Positions 19,392-29,186 of a stretch of DNA of 64,000 bases are shown here, in pieces. The stretch lies in contig NZ_JH993797.1 in assembly GCF_000316115.1 (NCBI RefSeq), positions 124,001 through 188,000 of the forward strand, given 5' to 3'. The notes beneath the pieces were generated by a model. That model was not told the origin of the DNA, did not search any database, and was given only the letters and a program-made list of their open reading frames with translations. Numbering within the stretch: the stretch's first letter is position 1; each line of letters starts with the position of its first letter. This DNA is from Leptolyngbya sp. PCC 7375 (GTDB lineage: Bacteria > Cyanobacteriota > Cyanobacteriia > Phormidesmidales > Phormidesmidaceae). Made by a program: the position numbers and the translations under genes.

Positions 19392-19901
19392 ATGCCGAAA
19401 TACACCGTAGAAGAAGTGCTAGAGATTATTCATGGTCTCAGCCCTGAGGAAAAAACCTCGCTCAAAACTCAACTCAGTACCCTACTAGATGTTGCTTCTG
19501 CCGCTTCTACCGTTCAGCAATCTCGTTCGATGACGGTTGGCGGCGATTTTCAGATCGGGGGTACGGACGTCACGGTTGAGATGAGTCAGCAGCAAACCGT
19601 GGGCAGCCACTCTCCCGGTAACACTGCTGAAGAGGCTAACACCACTCAGACGCTGATTCAGGCACTTAATGTGCTTCATCAACAAGTCCTGGATTCTTCA
19701 GAACTGAATCCAATCGAAAAGGCGACGGCTGAAGTTCCCCTTAAAACAGCGGCTGAAGAACTGCAAAAGGAGCAGCCAGACAAAAGTTTGATTGATCAAT
19801 CCATTGCAGCTCTCAAAAAAGGATTAGAGGGCGTAGAGACCTTGGCCGAACCTGTAATGAAGGTGGCTGCTCTGGTCTCTAAAGCCTGGATAGTCCTATG
19901 A
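19392..19901 (+). CDS. Small helical protein, first gene of a STAND-protease operon
   Basis: 169 residues without a family I can name. Residues 1-30 form a predicted amphipathic helix (YTVEEVLEIIHGLSPEEK). Residues 47-65 contain a short beta motif (VGGDFQIGGTDVTVEMSQ) that recurs in the next protein. Residues 80-155 are helical, Gln/Glu/Leu-rich and may form a coiled coil. The stop overlaps the next start by ATGA, so the two are translationally coupled. By position it resembles the small effector-associated or adaptor components that precede STAND ATPases in conflict systems, and the shared motif could mediate contact between the two proteins. That role is inference. Confidence 0.7.
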   Translation: MPKYTVEEVLEIIHGLSPEEKTSLKTQLSTLLDVASAASTVQQSRSMTVGGDFQIGGTDVTVEMSQQQTVGSHSPGNTAEEANTTQTLIQALNVLHQQVLDSSELNPIEKATAEVPLKTAAEELQKEQPDKSLIDQSIAALKKGLEGVETLAEPVMKVAALVSKAWIVL

Positions 19902-22900
19902 TGCGGTCTGATTCAGAGCCTCAACGAAACCAAGCTCAATCCCAAGATGTTGCGATCGAGGGAAATTTTCAGGTTAGTGGCAAAGGCAACACGGTCGATT
20001 TCTCCCAGACCCATGTCGATCTCTCCCAGGCGACCCTGGCTCAAACCCAAATTTTGCAAGTCGCCTTCGATGAAATTAAAACTCGGCCTTTGATTGCCCG
20101 ATCGCCTTACATTGGTCTGCGTAAGTTTGAGGTACGCGATCGCGATTTGTTTTTTGGGCGTGATCGCCTCGTCAGCCATTTCCAAAATCGCCTCCAGCAT
20201 CATTTTTTGCTTGTGCTAGGAGCCTCAGGGAGTGGCAAATCTTCGCTGATTCGGGCTGACCTCATTCCGAGACTTACCGAGCAGCGGGGCGGGGGATTTC
20301 GTGAGTTAATTTTTACCCCGGATCGGGATCCATTTGAGTCGTTTCGAGCCAGTCTCGTTAGTGCTGGGTATCGGCAGTCGGCAACGGAATTTCTGTCATT
20401 GGGTTACCCCAATGGGCTGATCAAAGCCAGTCAAACTGTCAAGCAAGCGGATGAAGAATGGCTCATTTTTGTGGACCAGTTTGAGGAGTTGTTCACCCTT
20501 TGTCATGATCTACAAAAACGTCAGCATTTTATAGAGAGTCTGCTTCAGTTAGTGAAGGCTAAGCTGCCAAAGGTAGACATGGTGCTGGCCATGCGAGCCG
20601 ATTTTCTGGATCGCCTGAGTGCCTATCCGGCCCTAAGGGGGATTCTTCAGCGGTCAGAGTTGGTGACCGATTTGGGCGATGATGAACTCCGCCTTGCGAT
20701 CGAACAACCGGCTGCCCACCATGGCGTTGTCTTTGAGCCAGGGCTGGTGGGGGAAATCATTCAAGATCTCAAAGGGCGCACCGAAGCAGGCGAATCCGAA
20801 CGGATCTCTTTACCCCTGCTCCAGTACACACTCAAGCTCCTATGGGAAAGCAGCGGCGATCTCTCCGATCGCATCCTTCGCACCAACATCTATCGTCGCA
20901 TTGGGGGTGTCCGAGGTGCATTGCAGCGACGGGTTGACGACATTTACGATAGCCTTTCTGCGGAAGAACAGCAGGCCGCTAAACGTATTTTTCTTCAGTT
21001 GGTCGATACCACCACCGCTGATGTGGGCACCACCGCTGTCGGTAAAGCCGTGAGTCATAGAGCCGCTTTAGGGGACTTTCGCGATGCGACTGTGCGTAAG
21101 GTGTTGAAACAGTTGATTGATGCCAGTTTGCTCATCAGCGATCGCCCCAGCCCTGACAGTAGCAGTGTTGTCGAACTGGCCCACGAGACCCTCATCGACT
21201 CCTGGGACACGCTCAAAAGCTGGATCGAGGAAAGCAAACCCCTGATTCGCCTGCGAAACCAGCTTAAAGAAGATGCTAATCGCTGGCATGATCTACATCA
21301 GCAAAAAAGTAAGCAGGCCGAGGCCGAGCTGTGGCAGGGCACAAAGCTACAGCGCTTACTGGCTCAAAAGCAAGAACTGCAAGCACGCTTTGGAGACTTC
21401 CGATCGGAGGAAACCGCGTTTATTGAGGCCAGTGAGGCACTGGCCGAGCAAGAACATCGTCGCGCAATTCGACGGCTGCAACGTACAGTTGGAGGCATTG
21501 GTCTTTCTTTGATAGCGGTCAGTGGTTTCGCATTCCTAGCTGCGACGCAGTGGATTCGAGCTGAGCAGGGGCAAATTCAAGCCTTGGGCCGAACTAGCCA
21601 GGCCGAATTTACGCTCAATCGGGATATCTTAACCCCCTTAATCACGGCGATTGATGCCGGAACTCGACTGCAAAACTTGCCCGGTTTTGCGCGTCCTGCC
21701 GATCTGCAAGCAGAAATCATGACATCGCTGGCCCAAGGAATGTATTGGGTAAGGGAACGCAACCGTTTGGAAGGACATACCGCTCCAGTTGAGGAAGTTG
21801 CTTTTAGTCCCAATGGTGAAGTCATCGCTACTGTTAGCTATGATAAAACTCTCAGGCTTTGGAGTTCAGCGGGTGAACCACTGGCCCAGATCTCTCATAA
21901 CACTCCAGTACACAGTGCGGATTTCAGCCAAGATGGACAGATATTGGCAAGTGGTGATGACGATGGCGTGATCCGATTGCTAACAGCAGATGGGGCGATT
22001 ATTAAAACATTTCCGGCCCATGATGACTGGATTTCCAGCGTTCGATTTTATCCCAACCTCGAACAGAATCCGCAATATAACCTATTGGCCAGCGGCAGCG
22101 GGGATGGCCATGTCAAGTTGTGGGATTTTCAAGGAGAACTGAAACGCATCATTCCAGCCCATGATCAAGCCGTGCGGGATGTTGATTTCCATCCAGAAGA
22201 TAATGTGCTGGTTACGGCCAGCGAAGATGACACGCTCAAACTATGGGATCTAGAAGGTAATCTTAAACGCCCGCCTCTGATAGGTCATTCAGATTGGGTG
22301 CGTAGTGTTCGCTTTAGCCCCGATGGGCAGTGGCTAGCCTCTAGCGATAACAGTGGTTTCATACGTATCTGGAAAGCCACTGGAGAACCTGTGAGACAGT
22401 TTTCATCCAGTGATGGTAGTGCTGCCTACCAGTTGGCATTCAGCCCAGATAGTCGATATATTGCCGGAGCGTTGACCAATCGCACTGTTGAAATCTGGGG
22501 TGTCCAGGGCAACGTTGTCGAAAAGTTGCCAGGGCACTCACTGCTAGTGAAGGGTGTCAGCTTCAGTCCTGACGGTAGCGTTTTAGCCTCTGTCAGTCGA
22601 GACACTACGGTCAAACTCTGGCAAATCAACCGCTCCCCCCGCATGAAGGTACTAGAACCCTCCACTGACGAACACAATGATGACCAGAAGAAAATAATTG
22701 GTGTCAGCATTAACCCTGATGGCAATCGGATAGCGGCGACGCGATCAGATGGTCAGGTGGCTCTCTGGAATCTAGACAATCCCCAAAACCCGACCTTGAA
22801 GCTACTATCTGGCGGCAGCGAAGGTGTGGGTGTCAGTTTTAGTCCAGAAGGCGATCGCCTTGCCAGTGCCGATAAGGATGGAACGATTCGATTCTGGACA

Positions 22901-23707
22901 TCTGAGGGAAGGACGCTGAACTCCATCACCGAGGCCCATGAACATAGCGTTGATGGACTTAACTTTAGCCCCCCTCAGCGTAACTTACTGGCTTCTGGTG
23001 GCGGTGATGGGTTAGTCAAACTTTGGGATGCCACTAGCGGTAGCCCAATCAAGGTGCTCGGAGAGCACGAAGAAAGAGTGAATTGGGTTAGCTTTAACCA
23101 TGATGGCAGCCGACTCGCCAGTGCTAGCAACGATGGTACGGTCAAAATATGGGATCTTGAATCTGATCCAGCACCCATCTCATTCATAGGGCATGAGGGC
23201 CGAGTTTGGGGTGTTGCCTTTAGCCCTCAGGGAGATGCGATCGCAACTGCAGGGGGTGACAAACTGGTAAGACTTTGGACTAACGGCGGCCAACCTCTTG
23301 GTTCGCTAACCGGCCATAGTGATAGTGTCACCAAGGTTCAATTTAGCCCTGATGGTGAGCTGATCTTCAGTGCGAGTAGTGATCACACCATCAAAGTCTG
23401 GAAGCGGGATGGTTCTCTCCTAGCTACTTTGGCAGGGCATATTGGCGTTATCAATGACATTCGCTTCAGACATGTATCAATCCTGACATTGGATTCTTCA
23501 GAGGGTGATCGAGGTAAAGTCCCGACCCTGGTATCGGGCAGTTCCGATGGTCGGGTCATTGTTTGGAATCTTGAAAATCTCACCTTAGACGGGCTGGTGA
23601 ATCAAGGATGTGCTTGGCTTCAAGACTACCTTCAGACCAACCTATCTGCCCCGACTCGACTGTGTAAGGGCGTGCAAACATCACAGACAGCTATAGGAGA
23701 GCAATAA
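19898..23707 (+). CDS. nSTAND1-type ATPase with C-terminal WD40 propellers (1269 aa)
   Basis: A signal-transduction ATPase with numerous domains. Residues 18-40 hold a GNFQVSGKGNTVDFS motif shared with the upstream protein. A P-loop NTPase follows, with Walker A GASGSGKSS at 108-116 and Walker B in WLIFVDQFEEL about 188-198, then the winged-helix region typical of nSTAND1. A probable membrane helix lies at about 530-551 (IGLSLIAVSGFAFLAA). Residues of about 626-1245 contain about 14 WD40 repeats (VAFSPNGEVIATVSYDKTLRLW and relatives), enough for two propellers. The protein ends with the short CAWLQDYL-type tail usual for this family. It probably oligomerises on sensing a ligand through the WD40 region. 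The stop overlaps the next start (TAATG), placing the protease gene under its control. Confidence 0.9.
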   Translation: MMRSDSEPQRNQAQSQDVAIEGNFQVSGKGNTVDFSQTHVDLSQATLAQTQILQVAFDEIKTRPLIARSPYIGLRKFEVRDRDLFFGRDRLVSHFQNRLQHHFLLVLGASGSGKSSLIRADLIPRLTEQRGGGFRELIFTPDRDPFESFRASLVSAGYRQSATEFLSLGYPNGLIKASQTVKQADEEWLIFVDQFEELFTLCHDLQKRQHFIESLLQLVKAKLPKVDMVLAMRADFLDRLSAYPALRGILQRSELVTDLGDDELRLAIEQPAAHHGVVFEPGLVGEIIQDLKGRTEAGESERISLPLLQYTLKLLWESSGDLSDRILRTNIYRRIGGVRGALQRRVDDIYDSLSAEEQQAAKRIFLQLVDTTTADVGTTAVGKAVSHRAALGDFRDATVRKVLKQLIDASLLISDRPSPDSSSVVELAHETLIDSWDTLKSWIEESKPLIRLRNQLKEDANRWHDLHQQKSKQAEAELWQGTKLQRLLAQKQELQARFGDFRSEETAFIEASEALAEQEHRRAIRRLQRTVGGIGLSLIAVSGFAFLAATQWIRAEQGQIQALGRTSQAEFTLNRDILTPLITAIDAGTRLQNLPGFARPADLQAEIMTSLAQGMYWVRERNRLEGHTAPVEEVAFSPNGEVIATVSYDKTLRLWSSAGEPLAQISHNTPVHSADFSQDGQILASGDDDGVIRLLTADGAIIKTFPAHDDWISSVRFYPNLEQNPQYNLLASGSGDGHVKLWDFQGELKRIIPAHDQAVRDVDFHPEDNVLVTASEDDTLKLWDLEGNLKRPPLIGHSDWVRSVRFSPDGQWLASSDNSGFIRIWKATGEPVRQFSSSDGSAAYQLAFSPDSRYIAGALTNRTVEIWGVQGNVVEKLPGHSLLVKGVSFSPDGSVLASVSRDTTVKLWQINRSPRMKVLEPSTDEHNDDQKKIIGVSINPDGNRIAATRSDGQVALWNLDNPQNPTLKLLSGGSEGVGVSFSPEGDRLASADKDGTIRFWTSEGRTLNSITEAHEHSVDGLNFSPPQRNLLASGGGDGLVKLWDATSGSPIKVLGEHEERVNWVSFNHDGSRLASASNDGTVKIWDLESDPAPISFIGHEGRVWGVAFSPQGDAIATAGGDKLVRLWTNGGQPLGSLTGHSDSVTKVQFSPDGELIFSASSDHTIKVWKRDGSLLATLAGHIGVINDIRFRHVSILTLDSSEGDRGKVPTLVSGSSDGRVIVWNLENLTLDGLVNQGCAWLQDYLQTNLSAPTRLCKGVQTSQTAIGEQ

Positions 23708-26574
23708 TGGTGCACTCAGAAAAAGCTTGGCAAAAAAAAGGATTTGGCTGGATTCCAGATTTGCCGGATGTGACCGATCCTAACCTTGAGTCCATCCTGG
23801 AAAACAAACCCCGCATTCACACTCAGGAAGGTATCGGGCATCTAGAAGCGATTCTTGAGCGCCTAATCGATAAGCTACAACGACAGAAAGGACTCGACAC
23901 TTCCGAGCTTCAAGATATCAAAAACCAGCTATATGGTGAAACTTGCTTTCCCTCAGTGCAGATCTATAAGATTTTGAGAGCAGGTAGAGTCTATCAAGGC
24001 AAAGAAGTTGTTCGACTAAAGTTAGCAATTTATGCCATCTACAAGAAATATAAAGATGAAAAAGGAAATCATATCCGAGAAGACTTCATCAAATGCTGTG
24101 AAGAACAGCTCGACCTCAAAACCCTTGGCTTAAATCTTATGCAATGGATTCAAGAGCCGACATTTGACCAAAAACTAGAGAAGCTAGTTATCGCTTTTCA
24201 AGCTTCCCAGAATTTAGTTCGTGATGGTATTGTTGGCCCTAGAAGTTACGCTGCTATTCAATCGACTCTAACTGAAAATGAGCATGCTCAACCCGAGATA
24301 GCCCTCATTTGTCCACCCTCACTAATTCCACATGAGGTTTTAAAGGAAATCTTTCAGAACTTAACGTATCTTTGGCTTGAGGGAAAATTTAAGATTCAGC
24401 TTGACAATGCTTTTCTGCAGTTTTTTGAGAATCAACCGCTTGATCCTATATTAGCTGAGAGAATCCAGTTGATTCGACGAGAGTTAGATAACGATATTAG
24501 CGAAGTACTCTTAATTACCAGTATTAAACTCAGAGAAGACACAGATACACTTAAAGATTCTAAGAAACCGCAGAAACATCAAGACTCATTATCTGAGTCA
24601 GAACAGTCGGACAGAAAAGAACCTAGGGAAGAACTGCAAGAAAAGTTGGCAGCTTTCTGTGCTTCTCTGCTTAAGACGACTCAAGGGCTGACAGGATATG
24701 ATCCTGATAAGACTAAGGCTGAAAAACAGGGAAACACTGATACCGTAGAATATCCCGAAAAGACGAAGAAAATTCTATCAAAACTCAATGAATCGATTAG
24801 GGATTGCTTAGACCAGCTTCTGGAGAATTCAGAGACATTGACTAACAGTTTCATTCTCTGTTCTTACGAAAGATTTATATATCAGTTTGAGTATTGGTTT
24901 CAAACTATCGAGCCTTTTATTTCAGCCATACTCCAGGCGATATCTCCTTTAGCTAATTTTGACAACCTGAAAGAGGCGGTTAATAAAGGCTTTGAACGGT
25001 TGGATAGTGGCTTCCAATTGCATCATCTAGAGAACCGGACAAGACTCGCGCCTTATAAGACCCTTTTGAGTGAATATTCGCCCATTTATCTAACCGACCC
25101 AATCGCTGAATTGCGATCGCTAAAGTATTCGGCCACTAATCTGTTTGAAGAAACGCTTGTCAAAATTGAACGCGAACTTTACGGAAATATTGAAATTAGA
25201 CCTATATTTATTGATACTTTAGCTGATCTTTTAAAAGATCGAGGAGTGTTGAGTAAAAAGGATAGGGATGCCTTTTTGAACAAGGTTGAAAAAAAAGTGA
25301 GGTCGAAATTTCGTTACACTGACGATGAGTTGAATACATTGGTAAAACCTGCTGCAACTAAGTTCTTAGAGTTGAGAACTCGCCCAGATCGAGATAAGGA
25401 TACCAGAGAAGATTTGCAGAATGAGAAGAAAGACCTTGAAGAATATTTGTCTTTCTTCCAATTTTTAAAGGATATTCTGAGCAGTCAATATAACGTCAAA
25501 TATACAAGGGCACCAGCTGAATCAGACAAGGGAAACAATCAAACAGCTGTGCTGAGGTCTTTGTTGACGGACAAAGAAGAGTTTTTTGAAATCAATCATC
25601 CAGATCTGAATGAACAAGGTTCAAACGAACATTCCTTGTCTAATGAGATTCAGCAGACTGAACAAGCACTATTTTTTGAGCCTGCCAAACTACGATTGCC
25701 TGTTAGTACAAATCTTCTGCATACTTCTCTGCAGAGAAGAAAGAAAAACATCAAGTCTTACTTTTTTTTACCCGGAGTTGTCGATCTCAGCTATTGGTGT
25801 TCTCCAGTTGAGGATCAAGGATTGCTGAATGCCTGCACCTCGTTTGCCGGTATTGCGCTGGTCGAGTATTTCGCGCGGAAGCGTTATGGGAAATACATGA
25901 ACCTTTCTCCCCGCTTCCTCTACAAGGCATCTCGTAATCTGATGGGGCGCTTGGATGACACTGGTGCATCCGTCCGACAGACGATGAAAGCTTTAGTACT
26001 TTTTGGGGTGCCTCCCGAAGAGGTCTGGCCCTGGAACGAGCGAGAATTTAATGAAGAACCTCCTGCCTTTTGTTATGCCTACGCTCAAAGCTATCAAACT
26101 CTCAAATATTTCCGGTTAGATTCAGCGGCGATCGCTTCAAAAGAGCTGCTGCTGTTCCAGATTAAAGCCGTTTTAGCGGCAGGGCTGCCTTGTATGTTTG
26201 GGTTTACCGTTTACGATTCTTTCTATAAGGAGGGCAATATTCGCCGAGGACATATTCCCTATCCCAGCAATAGAGACCAGATCATTGGCGGACATGCTGC
26301 CGTAGCGATTGGCTACAACGATTACAAGCACATTGACCGTGTCGATGGAGAACCCGCTCAACCAGGAGCCATCCTGATTCGGAATTCCTGGGGAGCCAAC
26401 TGGGGCAATGGAGGCTATGGCTGGCTACCGTATGACTACATTCTGCAGGGGTTAACCGCTGACTGGTGGTCGCTTCTGAAGTCTGAATGGTTTGATGGAA
26501 GTGTTTTTGGGCTCGGGGCTGTTGATCCTGGAACAGACACTTCCGATGACAAAGATGATAAAGGGGGGGCCTAA
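23707..26574 (+). CDS. Large protein with C-terminal papain-like (C1A) protease domain
   Basis: 955 residues. The last 260 form a C1A peptidase with every active-site residue in place: the oxyanion Gln Q704 (VEDQG), nucleophile C710 (NACTSFA), H863 (GGHAAVAIGY) and N893 (RNSWGANWGNGGYGW). The Q-to-C spacing of six is that of papain. Near 163-187 there is a peptidoglycan-binding-1-like helix set (AFQASQNLVRDGIVGPRSY). The region 200-680 is long, charged and helical, with no family I recognise. No signal peptide is present, so it is probably cytoplasmic. Overlap with the nSTAND-WD40 stop indicates a functional unit in which the ATPase may recruit or activate the protease. Its DNA is noticeably AT-richer than the ATPase gene, which suggests separate ancestry. 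Confidence 0.88.
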   Translation: MVHSEKAWQKKGFGWIPDLPDVTDPNLESILENKPRIHTQEGIGHLEAILERLIDKLQRQKGLDTSELQDIKNQLYGETCFPSVQIYKILRAGRVYQGKEVVRLKLAIYAIYKKYKDEKGNHIREDFIKCCEEQLDLKTLGLNLMQWIQEPTFDQKLEKLVIAFQASQNLVRDGIVGPRSYAAIQSTLTENEHAQPEIALICPPSLIPHEVLKEIFQNLTYLWLEGKFKIQLDNAFLQFFENQPLDPILAERIQLIRRELDNDISEVLLITSIKLREDTDTLKDSKKPQKHQDSLSESEQSDRKEPREELQEKLAAFCASLLKTTQGLTGYDPDKTKAEKQGNTDTVEYPEKTKKILSKLNESIRDCLDQLLENSETLTNSFILCSYERFIYQFEYWFQTIEPFISAILQAISPLANFDNLKEAVNKGFERLDSGFQLHHLENRTRLAPYKTLLSEYSPIYLTDPIAELRSLKYSATNLFEETLVKIERELYGNIEIRPIFIDTLADLLKDRGVLSKKDRDAFLNKVEKKVRSKFRYTDDELNTLVKPAATKFLELRTRPDRDKDTREDLQNEKKDLEEYLSFFQFLKDILSSQYNVKYTRAPAESDKGNNQTAVLRSLLTDKEEFFEINHPDLNEQGSNEHSLSNEIQQTEQALFFEPAKLRLPVSTNLLHTSLQRRKKNIKSYFFLPGVVDLSYWCSPVEDQGLLNACTSFAGIALVEYFARKRYGKYMNLSPRFLYKASRNLMGRLDDTGASVRQTMKALVLFGVPPEEVWPWNEREFNEEPPAFCYAYAQSYQTLKYFRLDSAAIASKELLLFQIKAVLAAGLPCMFGFTVYDSFYKEGNIRRGHIPYPSNRDQIIGGHAAVAIGYNDYKHIDRVDGEPAQPGAILIRNSWGANWGNGGYGWLPYDYILQGLTADWWSLLKSEWFDGSVFGLGAVDPGTDTSDDKDDKGGA

Positions 26575-26750
26575 CGTGTAAGGATATTCAGTCGAAGAGT
26601 AGATGCACCTTCCCGGTTCCATCCGTCAATATGGATGTGATGCGCCTACCCAACTAGCGATGTCAACGACTCTACCTCCCTGTCCCAGATGCGATCGCAG
26701 CCTCTAGCCTCAATCAAACCAACGCATATCGCACTGTTGAGCCCGAACCC

Positions 26751-26788
26751 AGCTCCAACAAGTAACATATAAATGTTTTGTCGGAGCT
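26751..26788. terminator. Hairpin between convergent genes
   Basis: AGCTCCAACA at 26751-26760 pairs with TGTCGGAGCT at 26779-26788 (9 of 10). It lies between the protease gene stop and the stop of the minus-strand pentapeptide gene. No clear T tract is present, so a terminator role is only likely. The rest of 26575-26799 shows nothing else. Confidence 0.4.
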
Positions 26789-26799
26789 AGTAGCGTTGG

Positions 26800-28311
26800 T
26801 CATAGAGATGTACAAGCTCGAAACTCACGTTCGCTTGGATCAGACTGATTTGCCGAAATGGCTACCATCCCTACTGCAGCTGGGTCAAAGCCATCGGGGA
26901 AAAGTGTGCCTTTTGTATCCTCTGCGCCCTCAACGTAGCAGGCACCTTCTAGATTTGCGTCAGTCAGGTCAACGAAGCTTAAGTTAGCCCTACGTAAATC
27001 AGCAGAGCTTAAGTTAACTGCTTCAAGGGTTGTCCAAGTTATATCTAGTTCGACTGTCAGAATCTCACCTAGTTTGGTCAGCATTTCACTGAGGTTGGAG
27101 TCTTCGAATTCTCCTTCTGTAAAGTTGTTCAGGAACTCACGTATCTTGTCTTCATTTGTGTCAGCTTCTGGAGAGTTGACTTCTTCAGAGCTAGTTTCCA
27201 GAGAAAGATAGGACTCGACCGCAGAGCGTTTAGTTTCTTCAAGTTCAGCCAGGACATCATCTCGGTCAGATTTTTTGAGGTTACTCAAAATCTCAAATAA
27301 TTCGGTTTCTGTAAATTCGGTGACTTCGGAGTCTAGGGAAATATGGGGTGAAAAGTCGGCTTCCGTTAGATTGGCTCCTGTCAAGTTAGCTCCTGTTAAA
27401 TTAGCTCCAGACAGTTTAACTCCTGTCAGGTCAGCTACTACTTTTTTAATTTCAGAAAGGGGTTGCTTAGGGAAGGAAAGGCTAGCCTCTGTTAGATTGG
27501 CCTCTGTTAGATTAGCCTCTGTTAGATTAGCCTCTGTTAGATTAGCCTCTGTTAGATTAGCTCCTTCCAAATTGGCATTTCTAAAGTCACCCTTTCTTAA
27601 ATAAGCTCTTTTAAGAGCGATATTCCATAGCGATGCATCCTTTAGTACAACATTATCAAGATCAGCTCCCCCCAAATCAATCTCAGCCTCCTTAATCTCA
27701 TCATTTTGGTAATATCTTGTTCTCAGCAAATCAAGGTCATATAAATAGCGGATGAGGTATCCCTTTAGTTCACCTGCGTCATCTTGAAGCTTTTTATCTT
27801 CCTCATCACTATTAGATTCGAATAAGCCCGATAGGCTCAGGGATGGAAAGCTTCCAGATTCATCGTCAGGGTTTTCCTGGAATTTATCCTGAGGATTAAG
27901 TCGGCGTAGAGCTACTAGTGTATGCCCTCTAATTATATCTTTCTCAATTTTATTAGGAACGAAGTTATTCCCCTCTTTTGCTGCCATGAGATCTGAAATT
28001 GTCTTGGCATAAGTTGTTAGAACTTCTCCCCTATTTTTCGTAGCTTCGCTCACACTATTGTTTGCTTCGCGTTTCTCGGCGATGTTAGTTTGATTGAGAG
28101 TGAACCAACCAGCAATACCAGCCGCAGCTATAGCTGCAAAAAGAGGAATTCCTATTTCTCCCAAGAAGACTACCCACGTTCTTTCGGCAAATTTAGTGTT
28201 ACTTGAGGAACTATTTCCTTCTTTTGAAGAATTAGCACCTTCTTCTCTGGGAAGCCGGCCTTGAGGCGTTTCTTGTTCAAGAGCTACTTGTTTAGTGTCA
28301 TATACAGTCAT
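26800..28311 (-). CDS. Membrane-anchored pentapeptide-repeat protein (503 aa)
   Basis: The ATG at 28311 has AAGGAG nine bases upstream; a longer frame to 28386 has no comparable signal. After a polar Ser-rich N-terminus a single membrane helix is predicted near residues 55-75 (IGIPLFAAIAAAGIAGWF). A charged helical segment follows, and then two blocks of pentapeptide repeats of the A(N/D)Lxx type: near 210-310 (ANLTE repeated five times, GANLT) and near 440-480 (ADLRRANLSFVDLTDANL). Pentapeptide repeats fold into right-handed beta-helices used for binding or scaffolding. The gene converges on the STAND-protease operon. Whether it belongs with that system is unknown. Confidence 0.8.
   Translation of the reverse strand: MTVYDTKQVALEQETPQGRLPREEGANSSKEGNSSSSNTKFAERTWVVFLGEIGIPLFAAIAAAGIAGWFTLNQTNIAEKREANNSVSEATKNRGEVLTTYAKTISDLMAAKEGNNFVPNKIEKDIIRGHTLVALRRLNPQDKFQENPDDESGSFPSLSLSGLFESNSDEEDKKLQDDAGELKGYLIRYLYDLDLLRTRYYQNDEIKEAEIDLGGADLDNVVLKDASLWNIALKRAYLRKGDFRNANLEGANLTEANLTEANLTEANLTEANLTEASLSFPKQPLSEIKKVVADLTGVKLSGANLTGANLTGANLTEADFSPHISLDSEVTEFTETELFEILSNLKKSDRDDVLAELEETKRSAVESYLSLETSSEEVNSPEADTNEDKIREFLNNFTEGEFEDSNLSEMLTKLGEILTVELDITWTTLEAVNLSSADLRRANLSFVDLTDANLEGACYVEGAEDTKGTLFPDGFDPAAVGMVAISANQSDPSEREFRACTSL
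27486..27560 (-). repeat. 15-bp tandem repeat, five copies, inside the pentapeptide gene
   Basis: CCTCTGTTAGATTAG (plus strand) is repeated five times head to tail at 27486, 27501, 27516, 27531 and 27546, with only one base varying (27499). Each copy encodes one pentapeptide of type ANLTE, so copy number can change without shifting the frame. Confidence 0.92.
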
Positions 28312-28505
28312 TTCTATGTTCTCCTTGATGGTAAGTAAACGTGAAACTCGTTTTGATTCAGTCCTTAGGCCAATATTCGACTTCAAACTCCCACACAGAG
28401 TGAACTAACTGCTCATGCCTAGATTTAGATGAAAGACCTTTATCGAAAATCTTTGCAGCTATCTCGCCGCCGATTCCCGTTCTTTCGCTGAATTCCAATG
28501 TGACT

Positions 28506-28820
28506 CTATTGATTACGATCCAGCAGCAGCGGCAGTTTACGCTCAATACGGCGCGCATTCCCTCGCTTACCGTGTAACAACGTACTACTTACCCATGCCC
28601 CTGCTTCGGCTAATGCCGCTTCTAAGTCAGGTACGGTACGAATGGCCCCGAGCCCACGGGCCTGCAGAGAAATGGGAAAAGTCCGCTGGCCTGCTGGTTC
28701 AATCTGTCGAGGATCGGAGCGGCGCTCATAAATTTCCACCTGATAGCTTTTTCGGGCCAACAAGCAATGAGCTAAAAATAGTGCTGTGGGACCAGCTCCA
28801 ACAATAATAACTTTCTGCAT
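28506..28820 (-). pseudogene. FAD-dependent monooxygenase, N-terminal fragment
   Basis: From the ATG at 28820 the translation starts with a Rossmann FAD loop (KVIIVGAGPTALFLAHCLL) and a following acidic strand end (VEIYERRSDPR). It then shows the RTFPISLQARGLGA segment seen in kynurenine-3-monooxygenase-like flavoproteins. The frame stops after 104 residues at LLLDRN, where the family continues for another 350 or so. Another frame runs on to 28358, but I do not recognise it. The gene is therefore a 5' fragment. It lies divergent to the ThDP/amino-acid-oxidase genes and may once have belonged to the same pathway. Confidence 0.7.
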
Positions 28821-29186
28821 TTGATTCCATTGCAAATGTGGAGGCCGTTGTTCAAAAGTCATCCAACCAAGATGCAAACTAAGTCTTTTGACACCCTCAC
28901 AATACAAAAGGGAAATTTCGCAAACATCTATTGATTGTCATTACAGGAGCATGACAAATGTCACTAACTTATTCCCTTAAAAGTGTAACTTTGCTAGCTT
29001 AAATATCTATTCCTCTTACATCTACGCTCAGCTGGCTTAGGTTAACCACAGCCCTGAACTTCCCTAAGTACAAGCTTTAAACACAAGTCTTGTATAGACA
29101 CATCATGGGTTCACCATCATAACAAATTCTTGAATTTGGGTCCTATGCATCCGAATCAAGCTTATCGATTTTATGCAAAGAAAGAT
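28821..29186. other. Non-coding stretch
   Basis: This is AT-rich sequence upstream of the FAD fragment. I see no convincing gene, RNA or repeat in it. It probably contains the promoter of the former monooxygenase and the 3' untranslated end of the Cys-rich peptide gene. Confidence 0.5.

Noticed and set aside
27486..27560. 15-bp repeat as a possible CRISPR or iteron
   Set aside because: Units are contiguous without spacers and each encodes one pentapeptide of the gene.
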